64,000 nt of DNA from Cedecea davisae DSM 4568 (GCF_000412335.2 NZ_KE161030.1:220014-284013); one strand, 5' to 3'. Counted from the stretch's first letter, positions 1 to 10,463 are shown. A program made the numbers and translations. The notes: generated from the letters alone by a model not told the origin.

Positions 1-1615
<1,615 letters not shown>

Positions 1616-1666
1616 GACGTGGTCCTTAGTATTGCGTGGTCAGGTGTCAGCTCATGTGCGCATGAC

Positions 1667-1690
1667 TACCTTTCGTTTCATTTCACTTAA
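1667..1690 (+). promoter_or_regulatory. AgaR operator upstream of agaS
   Basis: The 24 bases match the published AgaR consensus (WRMMTTTCRTTTYRTTTYNYTTKK) at all but the last two positions; the core reads CCTTTCGTTTCATTTCACTT. It lies 52-75 bases upstream of the agaS start, where it would block an agaS promoter. The consensus is recalled, the match is read directly. Confidence 0.8.
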
Positions 1691-1744
1691 TGAGTTGCCT
1701 GCTTAAAAGGAAATGTATAGAAAGGAAAGTGTAAGATCAACATC

Positions 1745-1768
1745 AAAAAAGAAATAAAACGAAAATCG
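1745..1768 (-). promoter_or_regulatory. Second AgaR operator upstream of agaS (minus orientation)
   Basis: On the minus strand the core TTTCGTTTTATTTC fits the AgaR consensus with two mismatches in the 5' flank. Together with 1667-1690 it forms an inverted operator pair, about 78 bases centre to centre, upstream of agaS. Confidence 0.65.
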
Positions 1769-1850
1769 TGATCTATATTGAGAATTTTGTTTATCTCTTT
1801 AATTAATAATGGTTTTTATTGGAGTGATGGATTTTGGAAAGGAAAGAAAA

Positions 1851-1877
1851 GGTCTGCGACGGAGCAGGCCGCAGACC
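1851..1877 (-). terminator. Hairpin terminator downstream of agaF
   Basis: GGTCTGCG (1851-1858) pairs with CGCAGACC (1870-1877). On the minus strand the stem is followed by a T-rich run (CCTTTTCTTTCC), so it can end the kbaZ-agaVWEF transcript before agaS. Confidence 0.6.
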
Positions 1878-1957
1878 AAAGTGGTACACATTGAAAGCGC
1901 TATAGGGGGACGCTTTTATTAATCGAAATCGGCTTATGGCAGATCAATACTGCCCTG

Positions 1958-2392
1958 TCATATGCCTTCTCCAGCGGCCTCAACCGAGCGGTGGCGTGCC
2001 ATCTCATCAACCAGGCTGGTTAAGCCGCGGTGGCCGCACTCGAGCGCCATCTGGCGAAATTCGCTGCTGTTCAGGCCTTCTCGCTCCAGCACCATTTCCA
2101 GAAGCAATTGAAGATTAATGCCGGTAATGACTTCGCGCCCGGGCCTTTCAAGCGCCAGGGTGGAGGCCACACGAAACGGTGTGCCGCCGAGCAAATCAGT
2201 CAGAAAAATTAGCCCCTCGCGCTCGTCAAGGCGGTTAATGGCTTCTTCAAACTGGCCGGTAAGCCGCGCGGTGGATGACGTTTCCGGGAAGTCGATGGCG
2301 ATAATTTGCGGCTGTTCGCCCAGGATCTGTTTCATTGCCTGCTCCAGACCGCTGGCAAAACCTCCGTGCCCGCTGACAATTATGCTTAGCAT
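1958..2392 (-). CDS. agaF: PTS system N-acetylgalactosamine-specific EIIA component
   Basis: 144 residues, the usual length of mannose-family EIIA proteins. The N-terminus MLSIIVSGHGGFASGLE carries the phospho-accepting histidine (His9) in the HGGFASG motif. It takes phosphate from HPr and passes it to the EIIB protein (agaV product) in the cytoplasm. Last gene of the PTS set; it starts 15 bases after the agaE stop. A FLTDLLGGTPF segment, typical of the fold, is also visible. Mannose-family membership is certain; galactosamine/GalNAc specificity is inferred from the cluster. Confidence 0.94.
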   Translation of the reverse strand: MLSIIVSGHGGFASGLEQAMKQILGEQPQIIAIDFPETSSTARLTGQFEEAINRLDEREGLIFLTDLLGGTPFRVASTLALERPGREVITGINLQLLLEMVLEREGLNSSEFRQMALECGHRGLTSLVDEMARHRSVEAAGEGI

Positions 2393-2407
2393 GTGCTTTC
2401 CTCTCTT

Positions 2408-3283
2408 TTACAGGAAGTGAAGGAATTTCCCGACGACCGCCAGAACGACGGTGATGCAAATAAGCCGCAAAGGACTCCAGCCGCGGCGAACCAGGGCATA
2501 CATCACCAGGGTGTAAACCAGCGGAAGAAACGCGGGCATCAGCTTGTCGATAACGTCCGTCTGAAGCTTGACGACGGCATCCCCGGCGGTAATTTCCAGC
2601 GTGGTGGACAGGCGAACATAGGTGGCAACCAGGGCGCCAATTACCGTCATCCCGACAATGGAAGCGGCATGGCCTACCTTGCGGGTATTGGCCTTGATAA
2701 GCGGAATGGCCGCAACACCCATGCGGTAAGCATAGTGCGCCAGCCCAAAGCGCAGGCCGAGGTGAACCACGTTAAACAGCACGATAAATATCACGGCGCC
2801 AAGAATAGATCCTTGTAAGGCCAGGCTGGCACCGATGCCGCCGCATATTGGCAGCAGCGTTAACCAAAACATGGCGTCGCCTATCCCGCCGAGCGGTGCG
2901 CCAACGGCAATTTTAGTGCTCTGAATACTGTTTACATCCTGCTTTGAACGCTCCATAGCCAGGATAATGCCGATAACGAAGGTCACGAGGAATGGATGAG
3001 TGTTAAAGAACCCCATGTGTCCTTTCATGGCTCGAGCGAGATCTTGCTTGTTAGTATGGATTTTTTTCAGGGCAGGCAGCAGGCCGTACAGCCAGCCGCA
3101 GGCCTGCATACGTTCGTAGTTAAACGAAGCCTGAAGCAGCATGGAGCGCCACGCTACGCGGTTAATGTCTTTCTTCGTCAGTTCAGCGCCAATGGTCTGA
3201 TCCTGATAAATATTATCGTTGCCGCCGGTGATGACGGTTTCTGTTTCAGTGGCCTGAGGCAGAGTTTGGGTATCAGATGCCAT
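2408..3283 (-). CDS. agaE: PTS system N-acetylgalactosamine-specific EIID component
   Basis: 291 residues from the ATG at 3283, chosen because AGAGGA lies 8 bases upstream; a TTG two codons earlier is also open. Mannose-family EIID membrane protein that forms the sugar channel with EIIC. Visible family signatures are LTKKDINRVAWRSMLLQASF, the NTHPF segment, and GAPLGGIGDAMFW; hydrophobic stretches lie toward the C-terminus. It overlaps the end of agaW by 11 bases, which suggests translational coupling. Length and motifs match AgaE of E. coli strains that use GalNAc. Confidence 0.93.
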   Translation of the reverse strand: MASDTQTLPQATETETVITGGNDNIYQDQTIGAELTKKDINRVAWRSMLLQASFNYERMQACGWLYGLLPALKKIHTNKQDLARAMKGHMGFFNTHPFLVTFVIGIILAMERSKQDVNSIQSTKIAVGAPLGGIGDAMFWLTLLPICGGIGASLALQGSILGAVIFIVLFNVVHLGLRFGLAHYAYRMGVAAIPLIKANTRKVGHAASIVGMTVIGALVATYVRLSTTLEITAGDAVVKLQTDVIDKLMPAFLPLVYTLVMYALVRRGWSPLRLICITVVLAVVGKFLHFL

Positions 3284-4055
3284 CTTCAAATTCCTCTTGC
3301 TGGGCGCGGGAAGGCTGCGGGGGAGTCGGGTCTTTACGCATCAGGTCCATTAAAGCCATCGCCAGCGCTGCCGCAGCAATCGCCAGAACCGGCAGTTTGA
3401 GCCAGGCTGCGCAGACAAAGCCGATAATGAAGTAGGGGATGTAGACGTTTTTCATCATGATTTTTAGCAGCACGGCGAAGCCGATAGCGGGCATTATCCC
3501 GCCGGCAACGCCGAGGCCGTCAATCAAGCGGGCCGGCAGCATGTCAATGGCCGCTTTGGCGTGTTCTGCGCCAAAGTTGATCGGTAAAAATGCGCACAGG
3601 AAATAGAAGATGCCCAGAGCCAGCATGGCCAGGTAGTTGATTCGCTCTATGCCTCTGGTATCCGCGTTTGCCGCCATGCGGTCGGCGCGAGCCATTACCC
3701 CGGACATGATAGAGAACAGGAACGTTATCCCCATTTGCACCGCCACCGCAAACGGCACGGCAACGCCGACGGCAACTTCGGGCTTCACGCCGGTAGTGAT
3801 GGCGAAAGTGGTGCCGACAATCGTCCCGATAATGACGTTAGGCGGCTGGGCACCGGCAAGCGGAGCCAGCCCCATCCAGACCAGCTCAAGGGTGCCGCCG
3901 GTGAGAATACCGGTGTGTAAATCCCCCAGAATCAGGCCAACCAGCGGGCCAAGCACAACCGGGCGGTGCATGTGCGTCAGGCCGTTGAACATATCCAGCC
4001 CGGCAATAAAGGCCAGGACACCTAACGCTATCGCTTGTAGTAAGCTGATTTCCAT
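3273..4055 (-). CDS. agaW: PTS system N-acetylgalactosamine-specific EIIC component
   Basis: 260 residues from the ATG at 4055, preceded by TGAGGT; a longer open frame to 4232 overlaps agaV and lacks family similarity, so the shorter start was used. Polytopic inner-membrane EIIC of the mannose family, with the typical MEISLLQAIALGVLAFIAG opening and a glycine-rich LILGDLHTGILTGGTLELVW segment. E. coli K-12 has a truncated agaW; this copy is full length (about 259 residues expected), so the transporter should be intact. Confidence 0.93.
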   Translation of the reverse strand: MEISLLQAIALGVLAFIAGLDMFNGLTHMHRPVVLGPLVGLILGDLHTGILTGGTLELVWMGLAPLAGAQPPNVIIGTIVGTTFAITTGVKPEVAVGVAVPFAVAVQMGITFLFSIMSGVMARADRMAANADTRGIERINYLAMLALGIFYFLCAFLPINFGAEHAKAAIDMLPARLIDGLGVAGGIMPAIGFAVLLKIMMKNVYIPYFIIGFVCAAWLKLPVLAIAAAALAMALMDLMRKDPTPPQPSRAQQEEFEDGI

Positions 4056-4065
4056 AGCAAATACC

Positions 4066-4539
4066 TCAGAGAAGTTTATAGAGATCCTGAGCCGATTCTG
4101 TGGGAACGCCCTGAACGAAACACTCCACCCCGGCCTGCTTAAGGCCGGAGAAAGCGGCAATGTCCTGTTCATCCACCGAGACGGTTTTGGCGACCTGTTT
4201 CTTACCTTCGACGTAATGCATGTTGCCGACATTGATGCGTTGGACCGGAACGCCGCCCTGGACCAGGGCTAAAAAGTCCTGCGGGCTTTTGCAGACCAGC
4301 AGAATTTTCTGGCGGTCTGCGGCTTTGTGAATGTTGTCGATAACTTTTTGCAGCGGCCAAAAACGTACCGCAATGCCTTCGGCCAGCACCATTTCCATCA
4401 GGTTTTGCTGGATGGGGTCTTCGGCGACTTCATCATTGGCTACCAGCACCAGGTTAGCGCCGGAAAACCCAACCCACTGCACGCCAACCTGGCCGTGGAT
4501 CAGTCGCTCATCAATGCGGCTTAAAACAATGTTTGGCAT
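4066..4539 (-). CDS. agaV: PTS system N-acetylgalactosamine-specific EIIB component
   Basis: 157 residues. The opening MPNIVLSRIDERLIHGQVGV holds the phospho-accepting His15 in the RLIHGQV motif of mannose-family EIIB proteins. It receives phosphate from AgaF and phosphorylates sugar as it enters through AgaW/AgaE. It lies 24 bases after kbaZ and 10 bases before agaW in one operon. The assignment to AgaV rather than the paralogous AgaB rests on gene order (directly after kbaZ). Confidence 0.93.
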   Translation of the reverse strand: MPNIVLSRIDERLIHGQVGVQWVGFSGANLVLVANDEVAEDPIQQNLMEMVLAEGIAVRFWPLQKVIDNIHKAADRQKILLVCKSPQDFLALVQGGVPVQRINVGNMHYVEGKKQVAKTVSVDEQDIAAFSGLKQAGVECFVQGVPTESAQDLYKLL

Positions 4540-4563
4540 GTTATTTTCCTTATTATCATTGTG

Positions 4564-5856
4564 TTAATCAGAAGACATTTCGCCATGACAGGCCGCATGG
4601 TACTGGCGCAGCACATCCTGAATATGATCGATTATCAGCTCGTGAGGTGTGGCTGATAGCTGGCTCTCACGCACTTTTGCGTACTGAAGAGGCAGGTACT
4701 GGCTGATCAGCGGCAGCGGGATAGGTTCATTCGCGAGATTTTTTACCAACGTGTCGTAGGCTTCATCGATATCACGATCCGGCCAGTAGTAGCGCACCCG
4801 GTCAGAATAGCTGTAGCCGCGAGCGAGCCGCAGGGCATCGCCTTTACCGTGATAGTGCTGCTGCCAGTGCGCCGGGTTGTCCAGCATAACCGTCTCCAGT
4901 ACGTCCCTTAGGCCCGAGCATCTGTGGGCAGGAAGCAGCTCACGCTCGATGGCCGAGAGGGAGAACAGGGCTTCACGCAGTGCAAAGGTGAGCGCAGGGC
5001 CGACTTTCAGTATTGCGAAGTGGTTCTCAACCAGCCGGGACAGGGCCTGCGGCGTCTGGTAATCGGTCGAGTGGGCTTCAAAAACCATGGTTTCCGAGGC
5101 TTCAATCATCTTGCTTAGCGGCTGGGATTTCTCCGGGCAATAGTCAATGACCTGGGTGTGGTCGAACTCAACGCCGGGCTGGACTACCAGGCCGATGATG
5201 CGTGGCCACAGGCCGCTAAGCCCGCTTTGTTCGAAAGCATGTCGGTGGGCTTCCAGGGTCTTTTTTGCCGCCTGTGGCGAGGTTACGGCCAGTTCAGCCA
5301 GGGTTTCATGAGCGCCGCCGGGAACCGGGACTTCGGTGCCTATGACGTACACCAGGTCCGACATTCCAAAGTGCTCAATGCAGGTTTGCTCGGCTATCAC
5401 CGCCAGCCTGGCCGCACGCCCTGCGACGAGTTCGTCGGTTAGCGGAACGGGGTCATCGGCACAGGACATGCTGCAATCGAGGTGAATTTTTTTAAATCCC
5501 GCGGCCACGTAGGTGCGAATCAACTCTTCGGCGTGAGCCATTGCCTCTTCGGCCGGGCGGGTTTGCCAGCGATTCGGGCCAAGGTGGTCTCCGCCAGGGA
5601 TAATCCTGGCGTGGGGGAAGTTATGTTGCTCAGCCAGGCGGTAAACAAACCCGCAGAAGTCTGCTGGCGTCATTCCCGTGTAGCCGCCGTATTGATCAAC
5701 CTGATTTGAAGTCGCTTCAATCAGCAAGTCTGCGTCCGCTTCGCGGGCATGACGCATCGCCGCCTCGAGAACGAGCGGATGGGCGGAACAAATCGCGAAA
5801 ACTCCGCAATGCTTGTTCTTTTTGTGGTTAGCTACAAACTCGGTTAACTGTTTCAC
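4564..5856 (-). CDS. kbaZ: Tagatose-1,6-bisphosphate aldolase subunit KbaZ
   Basis: 430 residues; E. coli KbaZ is 426. Non-catalytic partner of KbaY (GatZ/KbaZ family), needed for full aldolase activity and stability. The N-terminus [20 protein letters not shown] and internal [13 protein letters not shown] and [11 protein letters not shown] segments are family-typical. First gene of the minus-strand operon, divergent from agaR across a 251-base gap that holds AgaR operator copies. Homology to GatZ is close, but the neighbours agaR/agaVWEF/agaS make KbaZ the right name. Confidence 0.95.
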   Translation of the reverse strand: MKQLTEFVANHKKNKHCGVFAICSAHPLVLEAAMRHAREADADLLIEATSNQVDQYGGYTGMTPADFCGFVYRLAEQHNFPHARIIPGGDHLGPNRWQTRPAEEAMAHAEELIRTYVAAGFKKIHLDCSMSCADDPVPLTDELVAGRAARLAVIAEQTCIEHFGMSDLVYVIGTEVPVPGGAHETLAELAVTSPQAAKKTLEAHRHAFEQSGLSGLWPRIIGLVVQPGVEFDHTQVIDYCPEKSQPLSKMIEASETMVFEAHSTDYQTPQALSRLVENHFAILKVGPALTFALREALFSLSAIERELLPAHRCSGLRDVLETVMLDNPAHWQQHYHGKGDALRLARGYSYSDRVRYYWPDRDIDEAYDTLVKNLANEPIPLPLISQYLPLQYAKVRESQLSATPHELIIDHIQDVLRQYHAACHGEMSSD

Positions 5857-5886
5857 TTTCCTCTCCGCAGCGATTGATTAAAACAA

Positions 5887-5910
5887 CTTCTTTCGATTCA
5901 TTTCATTTAA
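5887..5910 (+). promoter_or_regulatory. AgaR operator proximal to kbaZ
   Basis: TTTCGATTCATTTCATTT (5891-5908) matches the AgaR core with one substitution; the flanks match less well. It lies 31-54 bases upstream of the kbaZ start and fits repression of the kbaZ promoter. Confidence 0.65.
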
Positions 5911-5968
5911 TCGTGCCTTATTGTGGTTTGAGAATAAAAAGAAAGATAATGGAATTGAGATCTGTTTC

Positions 5969-5992
5969 GCAAAAGAAACATAATGAAAGGGT
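5969..5992 (-). promoter_or_regulatory. Possible AgaR operator, central
   Basis: On the minus strand TTTCATTATGTTTCTTTT agrees with about 21 of 24 AgaR consensus positions. Midway between kbaZ and agaR, it may contribute to looping or spacing between the two outer operators. Confidence 0.45.
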
Positions 5993-6066
5993 GGGGTTGC
6001 AGTAAAAATGGCAGATGGTGCCGATTCCAGGGACTTGCTTTCCGCTAAAAGAAAGGTGTTAATAGG

Positions 6067-6090
6067 CAAAGAGAAATGAAACGAAAGATA
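6067..6090 (-). promoter_or_regulatory. AgaR operator proximal to agaR
   Basis: On the minus strand the 24 bases fit the AgaR consensus at all but one position (core TATCTTTCGTTTCATTTCTC). It ends 18 bases before the agaR start codon, which implies autoregulation. Confidence 0.8.
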
Positions 6091-6107
6091 TATAGAAAGG
6101 ATCTCCT

Positions 6108-6917
6108 ATGAGCAACAGCGATTCGGCGACGGATAAACGTATCCCCGGCACCAGCGAACGGCGCGAGCAGATTATTCAGCGTCTCCGCCAGCAGGGAAGC
6201 GTACAGGTTAATGATTTGTCGTCATTTTTCGGCGTGTCTACCGTGACTATCCGTAACGATCTGGCCTTTCTGGAGAAGCAGGGCATCGCAATGCGTGCCT
6301 ATGGCGGAGCGCTCATTTGCGAGCCTGGCAGCATGGCAGCAGAGCCTTCTGTGGAAGACAAAAGCTCGCTCAATACCTCCCTCAAGCGCAGCATTGCCAG
6401 AGTGGCGGCAGATCTGATTACGCCAGGATCTCGGGTGATTCTTGATTCAGGTACAACGACTTATGAAATAGCGCGCCTGATGCGCCAGCATAAAGATGTC
6501 ATTGCGATGACCAACGGCATCAACGTAGCTAATGCGCTGCTCGAAGCGGAAGGTGTTGAGCTGTTAATGACCGGCGGGCATCTGCGGCGCCAGTCCCAGT
6601 CGTTTTACGGCGACTGTGCGGAGCAATCATTGCAGAACTACCATTTCGATATGCTGTTTCTCGGGGTGGATGCTATCGATCCGGAGCGCGGCGTGAGCAC
6701 CCACAACGAAGATGAAGCAAGACTTAACCGTAAAATGTGCGAAGTGGCTGAGCGTATTATTGTGGTAACGGACTCCAGCAAATTTAACCGCTCCAGCCTG
6801 CATAAAATCATTGATACCCAGCGTATTCATCGGGTGATAACCGATAAAGGTATTCCGGCCGAAAGCCTTAACGCTTTGCGTAAAGGCGGCATTGATGTGG
6901 TGCTGGTTGGCGAGTAA
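6108..6917 (+). CDS. agaR: DeoR-family transcriptional repressor AgaR
   Basis: 269 residues, the same length as E. coli AgaR. An N-terminal DeoR helix-turn-helix (about residues 15-75, with [12 protein letters not shown] and [14 protein letters not shown]) is followed by the DeoRC sugar-phosphate sensor (about 90-255, with [21 protein letters not shown] and GVDAI). It represses the aga operons until the amino-sugar phosphate accumulates. Divergent from kbaZ; operators in the shared gap and upstream of agaS match its known site. Directly followed by the rnpB promoter, so no long 3' spacer. Confidence 0.96.
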   Translation: MSNSDSATDKRIPGTSERREQIIQRLRQQGSVQVNDLSSFFGVSTVTIRNDLAFLEKQGIAMRAYGGALICEPGSMAAEPSVEDKSSLNTSLKRSIARVAADLITPGSRVILDSGTTTYEIARLMRQHKDVIAMTNGINVANALLEAEGVELLMTGGHLRRQSQSFYGDCAEQSLQNYHFDMLFLGVDAIDPERGVSTHNEDEARLNRKMCEVAERIIVVTDSSKFNRSSLHKIIDTQRIHRVITDKGIPAESLNALRKGGIDVVLVGE

Positions 6918-6939
6918 CCCTCACCCGTAGTCAGGCCGC

Positions 6940-6968
6940 GTGACAGGGGGGGCGAAACCCTCTATACT
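6940..6968 (+). promoter_or_regulatory. rnpB promoter
   Basis: GTGACA (6940-6945) and TATACT (6963-6968) are separated by 17 bases, and the G of mature M1 RNA at 6976 lies 8 bases past the -10. A GC-rich segment between -10 and start suits a growth-rate-controlled stable-RNA promoter. Confidence 0.8.
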
Positions 6969-6975
6969 GCGCGCC

Positions 6976-7352
<377 letters not shown>

Positions 7353-7362
7353 CCATTCAGAG

Positions 7363-7395
7363 ACGCCCCACCAGTGAAAGCTGGCGGGGCGTTTT
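7363..7395 (+). terminator. rnpB terminator T1
   Basis: ACGCCCC-A-CCAG, loop TGAAAG, CTGG-C-GGGGCGT, then TTTT: a strong intrinsic terminator that should define the 3' end of the M1 precursor. Confidence 0.9.
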
Positions 7396-7482
7396 GCATT
7401 TACGGGACGGGAAGATGAATGACTGTCCACGACGTTCTTCATGGAAAGAAAGCGGCTTATCGCTCAGCTTCAACTTCTTAAT

Positions 7483-7517
7483 AAACGCCCCGCAGGTGCA
7501 AGTTTGCGGGGCGTTTT
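7483..7517 (+). terminator. rnpB terminator T2 (in the duplicated copy)
   Basis: AAACGCCCCGCA pairs with TGCGGGGCGTTT, followed by T residues. A second, independent terminator within the duplicated unit. Confidence 0.88.
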
Positions 7518-7597
7518 GCTTTGTGATCTTCGAAACTGATGCGCTTCGTCAGGCATTTGTCATAATACCGCTCTGAGCCCACTACGCAGGCAGAGCC

Positions 7598-8695
7598 ATG
7601 ATCAAATCCTTGTATATCGACAACTACCGTTCCGTGCGCAAGCTTTCCATCGATCTGGAGCGCCTGAACGTGGTGTTTGGCCCCAACGGCTGCGGCAAGT
7701 CGAATATTTATAAGGCGATCCATTTGATCCACGGCGCGGGCACCGGGCAGCTTTCTCATTGGCTATCCGATGAGGGAGGGATCCAGAAAGTGATGTGGGC
7801 CGGTGAGCGGGCGCGTGGCTATGCCAGCGCTCCACGCAGGATGACATTGGCGGTAGAAACCGACTCTTTTGAGTATGAACTACAGGTTGGCTTCCCCGAC
7901 AAGCTGCCTTACCCCACGATGTTCGATCTTGATCCTATTGTTAAAGAAGAACAAATCTGGCTTAGCGGCTACCGACGTCGCCCTTCCGCATCGATTATGC
8001 ATCGTCGAAATCAGTCAGTTTTTCTCAATGATGTTAATAGCGAAAAGGTCACGCACGCCGCCTCTTTGTACGAAAATGAGTCGCTTTTTGGCCAGCTTGG
8101 CGAGCCGCATTTGTACCCTGAAGTCTCCAGCGCACGCGAAACGCTGCGCAACTGGCGTTTCTACCATGAGTTCGATATTTCGAAGGGGGCGGGACTGCGG
8201 CTCCCACAGGTTGGATACCGTTCGCCCGTACTTGCAGGCGATGGCTTAAACCTTGCCGCAGCGTTCCAGACGATCGTTGAGATTGGCGATAGCGAACTGC
8301 TGTTTACCGTGCTGGGTGAGGCATTCCCGGAGTGCGCATTTTTCTGCGACAACGCCGGCGGCCGCTTCCAGATGATGATGAACCGCCACGGCATTAACCG
8401 TCCGCTGGAATCCGCAGAATTCTCCGACGGGACGCTGCGTTTTCTGTGCCTGACGGTGGCCTTGCTTAGCCCGCGCCCGCCTCAGTTTATTGCCCTCAAC
8501 GAACCGGAAAACAGCCTTCACCCGCAAATGCTTCCGGCCCTGGCGCGGCTAATAGCCGAGGCGAGCCGCTACACGCAAATCTGGCTCACCAGCCACTCGC
8601 CGGAACTGGCAAAGCTCATTGAGAAGCATACTTCGTTTACGCTGTATGAACTGGGGATTGAGCGGGGCGAGACGAGGGTTAATCGGCTTTCGTAA
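7598..8695 (+). CDS. SMC/RecF-like AAA ATPase (COG4637-type), function unknown
   Basis: 365 residues. RecF/SMC-type ABC ATPase: Walker A GPNGCGKS at residues 28-35, a signature-like SDGTLRF, a Walker B segment FIALNEPENSLHP (residues 297-309), and an H-loop TSHSPEL (331-337). The usual Walker B aspartate is an asparagine (N301), but the catalytic glutamate E302 is kept; I recall this N as common in the COG4637 family. The family is related to AAA_21/OLD-type ATPases, several of which act in DNA repair or phage defence; nothing here proves such a role. It stands alone, with no nuclease or toxin gene beside it, between rnpB and yhaK where E. coli has the tdc region. The protein product has no signal peptide or membrane segment. 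Confidence 0.85.
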   Translation: MIKSLYIDNYRSVRKLSIDLERLNVVFGPNGCGKSNIYKAIHLIHGAGTGQLSHWLSDEGGIQKVMWAGERARGYASAPRRMTLAVETDSFEYELQVGFPDKLPYPTMFDLDPIVKEEQIWLSGYRRRPSASIMHRRNQSVFLNDVNSEKVTHAASLYENESLFGQLGEPHLYPEVSSARETLRNWRFYHEFDISKGAGLRLPQVGYRSPVLAGDGLNLAAAFQTIVEIGDSELLFTVLGEAFPECAFFCDNAGGRFQMMMNRHGINRPLESAEFSDGTLRFLCLTVALLSPRPPQFIALNEPENSLHPQMLPALARLIAEASRYTQIWLTSHSPELAKLIEKHTSFTLYELGIERGETRVNRLS

Positions 8696-8716
8696 TCCGA
8701 TATCCTTCCACGCTAA

Positions 8717-8748
8717 CCCCCTCTCCGAAACGGGCGTGGAGAGAGGGG
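8717..8748. repeat. CCCTCTCC/GGAGAGGG hairpin (REP-like fragment)
   Basis: CCCCCTCTCC (8717-8726) faces GGAGAGAGGGG (8738-8748). It sits between the convergent ATPase gene and yhaK and resembles the larger element at 33544-33674, so it is probably one unit of that dispersed repeat and may also help termination. Confidence 0.55.
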
Positions 8749-8763
8749 CGGAGTGGATTAAAT

Positions 8764-9465
8764 CTAGACTGGTAAGTCAATCAGCAACGCTCGCAGCGGC
8801 GTATCTGCCACCAAAGTAATATTCGCCTCATCCCGAATAAATGCCCCGTCGCCGCAGGTTAAGCCTTCCTTTTCTTCCGCAGGCGTAACGGCGTGTACCG
8901 TGCCGTGAATCGACTGCAGGTAGGCGCGCGGGCCGTGCAGCTGGAAGCTTAGCTGCTCACCTTTCTGCATTTCGATGTGATGCACCCACACCTGCTGGCG
9001 CAGCTGAAGGCTGTTATTGTCCCCGTCCGGGGAGGCGATAAGCTGGTGTGATGTGCCGCTGAGCGGGATCTTCTGCACCAGTGGATTTTCGCGTTCTGGG
9101 CAGGCGTCCAGCCAGAGCTGCATGCGGGTCAGCGACTTATCTTTGCTGATATTATGCTCGCTATAGCTGATGCCGGGCTGGGTTGAAAGCAACAAGGCTT
9201 CCCCCGCACTTGCCTGCACATGGTTACCTTCGCTGTCGCGGTACTCCGCTTCCCCTTCCAGGATCAGATTGAGGATGTCTACCTTAGGGTAGCTGCGCGG
9301 CTGAAACGACGCGCCGGGAGCCAGAACTTCCTGGTTGAGCACGCGCAGGGAGGCGTAGCCCAGCAGTTTCGGGTCGAAATAATGTCCAAAAGAAAAGGTG
9401 TAGCGAGCCTGCAGCCATCCGTAGTCAGCTTTACCACACTGTTTGGCTGTTCTTGTCGTAATCAT
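8764..9465 (-). CDS. yhaK: Pirin-like bicupin YhaK
   Basis: 233 residues, matching E. coli YhaK throughout (for example MITTRTA-QCG at the start and LQARYTFSFGHYFDPKLLGY). Bicupin of the pirin superfamily; E. coli YhaK is described as a cytosolic, redox-sensitive protein, with its physiological substrate unsettled. The N-terminal cupin holds the FSFGHYFDP metal-site segment; the C-terminal cupin includes FQLHGPRAYLQSIHG. Divergent from yhaJ, 105 bases between starts, the same pairing as in E. coli, so YhaJ is the likely regulator. Start ATG at 9465 with AGAGAGG upstream. Confidence 0.94.
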   Translation of the reverse strand: MITTRTAKQCGKADYGWLQARYTFSFGHYFDPKLLGYASLRVLNQEVLAPGASFQPRSYPKVDILNLILEGEAEYRDSEGNHVQASAGEALLLSTQPGISYSEHNISKDKSLTRMQLWLDACPERENPLVQKIPLSGTSHQLIASPDGDNNSLQLRQQVWVHHIEMQKGEQLSFQLHGPRAYLQSIHGTVHAVTPAEEKEGLTCGDGAFIRDEANITLVADTPLRALLIDLPV

Positions 9466-9570
9466 AATTCTTGACCTCTCTTTACACTAAACCCATGGTA
9501 AGGGTCTGGACGCTTCATTGTTAGCCAGTTAATCTGCTCGGTATGTTCAAATTTCCTGAATGAGAACGAG

Positions 9571-10461
9571 ATGGCAAAAGAAAGGGCGTTGACGCTGGAA
9601 GCGTTAAGAGTCATGGATGCAATTGACAGACGGGGCAGTTTTGCCGCCGCGGCCGACGAGCTGGGGCGCGTTCCGTCAGCCCTGAGCTACACCATGCAAA
9701 AGCTGGAAGAAGAGTTGGATGTGGTGCTATTTGACCGTTCCGGCCACCGCACTAAATTCACCAACGTCGGGCGTATGCTGCTTGAACGTGGTCGGGTTCT
9801 GCTGGAGGCGGCTGACAAGCTAACGACGGACGCTGAGGCGCTGGCGCGAGGCTGGGAGGCGAATCTGACAATTGTCACCGAGGCGCTGGTGCCAACCGAG
9901 AAGCTGTTCCCGCTGGTGAGTAAATTGGCGGAGAAAGCCGATACTCAGCTGTCTATCTTTACCGAGGTACTGGCCGGTGCCTGGGAGCGGCTGGAGCAGG
10001 GGCGTGCGGATATCGTGATCGCCCCGGATATGCACTTCCGCAGCTCGTCGGAGATAAACTCCCGTAAGCTCTATAAGGTGATGAGCGTGTATGTTGCCGC
10101 GCCGGATCACCCGATTCACCAGGAGCCGGAGCCGCTCTCTGACGTTACGCGGGTGAAGTATCGCGGCGTTGCGGTGGCGGATACCGCCCGTGAAAGGCCG
10201 GTGCTGACGGTACGCCTGCTGGATAAACAGCCGCGCCTGACTGTCAGCTCGATAGAGGAAAAAAGGCTGGCGCTGCTGGCCGGGCTGGGCGTAGCAACCA
10301 TGCCTTATCCGCTGGTTGAGCAGGATATTGCCGAGGGGCGTCTGCGGGTGGTTAGCCCGGAATACAGCAACGAAATTGATATCATCATGGCCTGGCGGCG
10401 TGACAGCATGGGTGAGGCAAAAGCCTGGTGCCTGCGCGAACTGCCTAAGCTGCTGAAATAA
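9571..10461 (+). CDS. yhaJ: LysR-family transcriptional regulator YhaJ
   Basis: 296 residues. An N-terminal LysR winged helix (about residues 5-65, FAAAADELGRVPSALSYTMQ) precedes a periplasmic-binding-like effector domain (about 90-290). Nearly identical to E. coli YhaJ over the DNA-binding half. E. coli YhaJ has been linked to degradation of nitroaromatic compounds through yqjF and, in pathogens, to virulence gene control. Divergent from yhaK. It is the last gene of the min 70-like block; a bidirectional terminator separates it from mscM. Confidence 0.94.
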   Translation: MAKERALTLEALRVMDAIDRRGSFAAAADELGRVPSALSYTMQKLEEELDVVLFDRSGHRTKFTNVGRMLLERGRVLLEAADKLTTDAEALARGWEANLTIVTEALVPTEKLFPLVSKLAEKADTQLSIFTEVLAGAWERLEQGRADIVIAPDMHFRSSSEINSRKLYKVMSVYVAAPDHPIHQEPEPLSDVTRVKYRGVAVADTARERPVLTVRLLDKQPRLTVSSIEEKRLALLAGLGVATMPYPLVEQDIAEGRLRVVSPEYSNEIDIIMAWRRDSMGEAKAWCLRELPKLLK

Positions 10462-10463
10462 AA

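Larger units (their letters stand above)
1616..1957. other. agaF-agaS intergenic region: operators and hairpins, no gene
   Basis: This 342-base gap contains no plausible coding sequence. It has two AgaR-like operators next to agaS (1667-1690 and 1745-1768), an A/T-rich centre, and two hairpins on the agaF side (1851-1877 and a weaker AAAGCG/CGCTTT pair at 1894-1916). The layout suggests that the kbaZ-agaVWEF transcript ends here and that agaS-kbaY is started by its own AgaR-controlled promoter. I did not fix the -10/-35 elements. Confidence 0.7.

Noticed and set aside
4056-4232. 59-codon extension of agaW into agaV
   Set aside because: It overlaps the conserved end of agaV and adds no transmembrane or EIIC sequence; TGAGGT precedes the ATG at 4055.
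7598-9465. Possible defence system made of the ATPase and the neighbouring cupin gene
   Set aside because: yhaK is a well-known core gene paired with yhaJ and convergent with the ATPase; no nuclease, reverse transcriptase or toxin is near, so a two-gene system is not supported.
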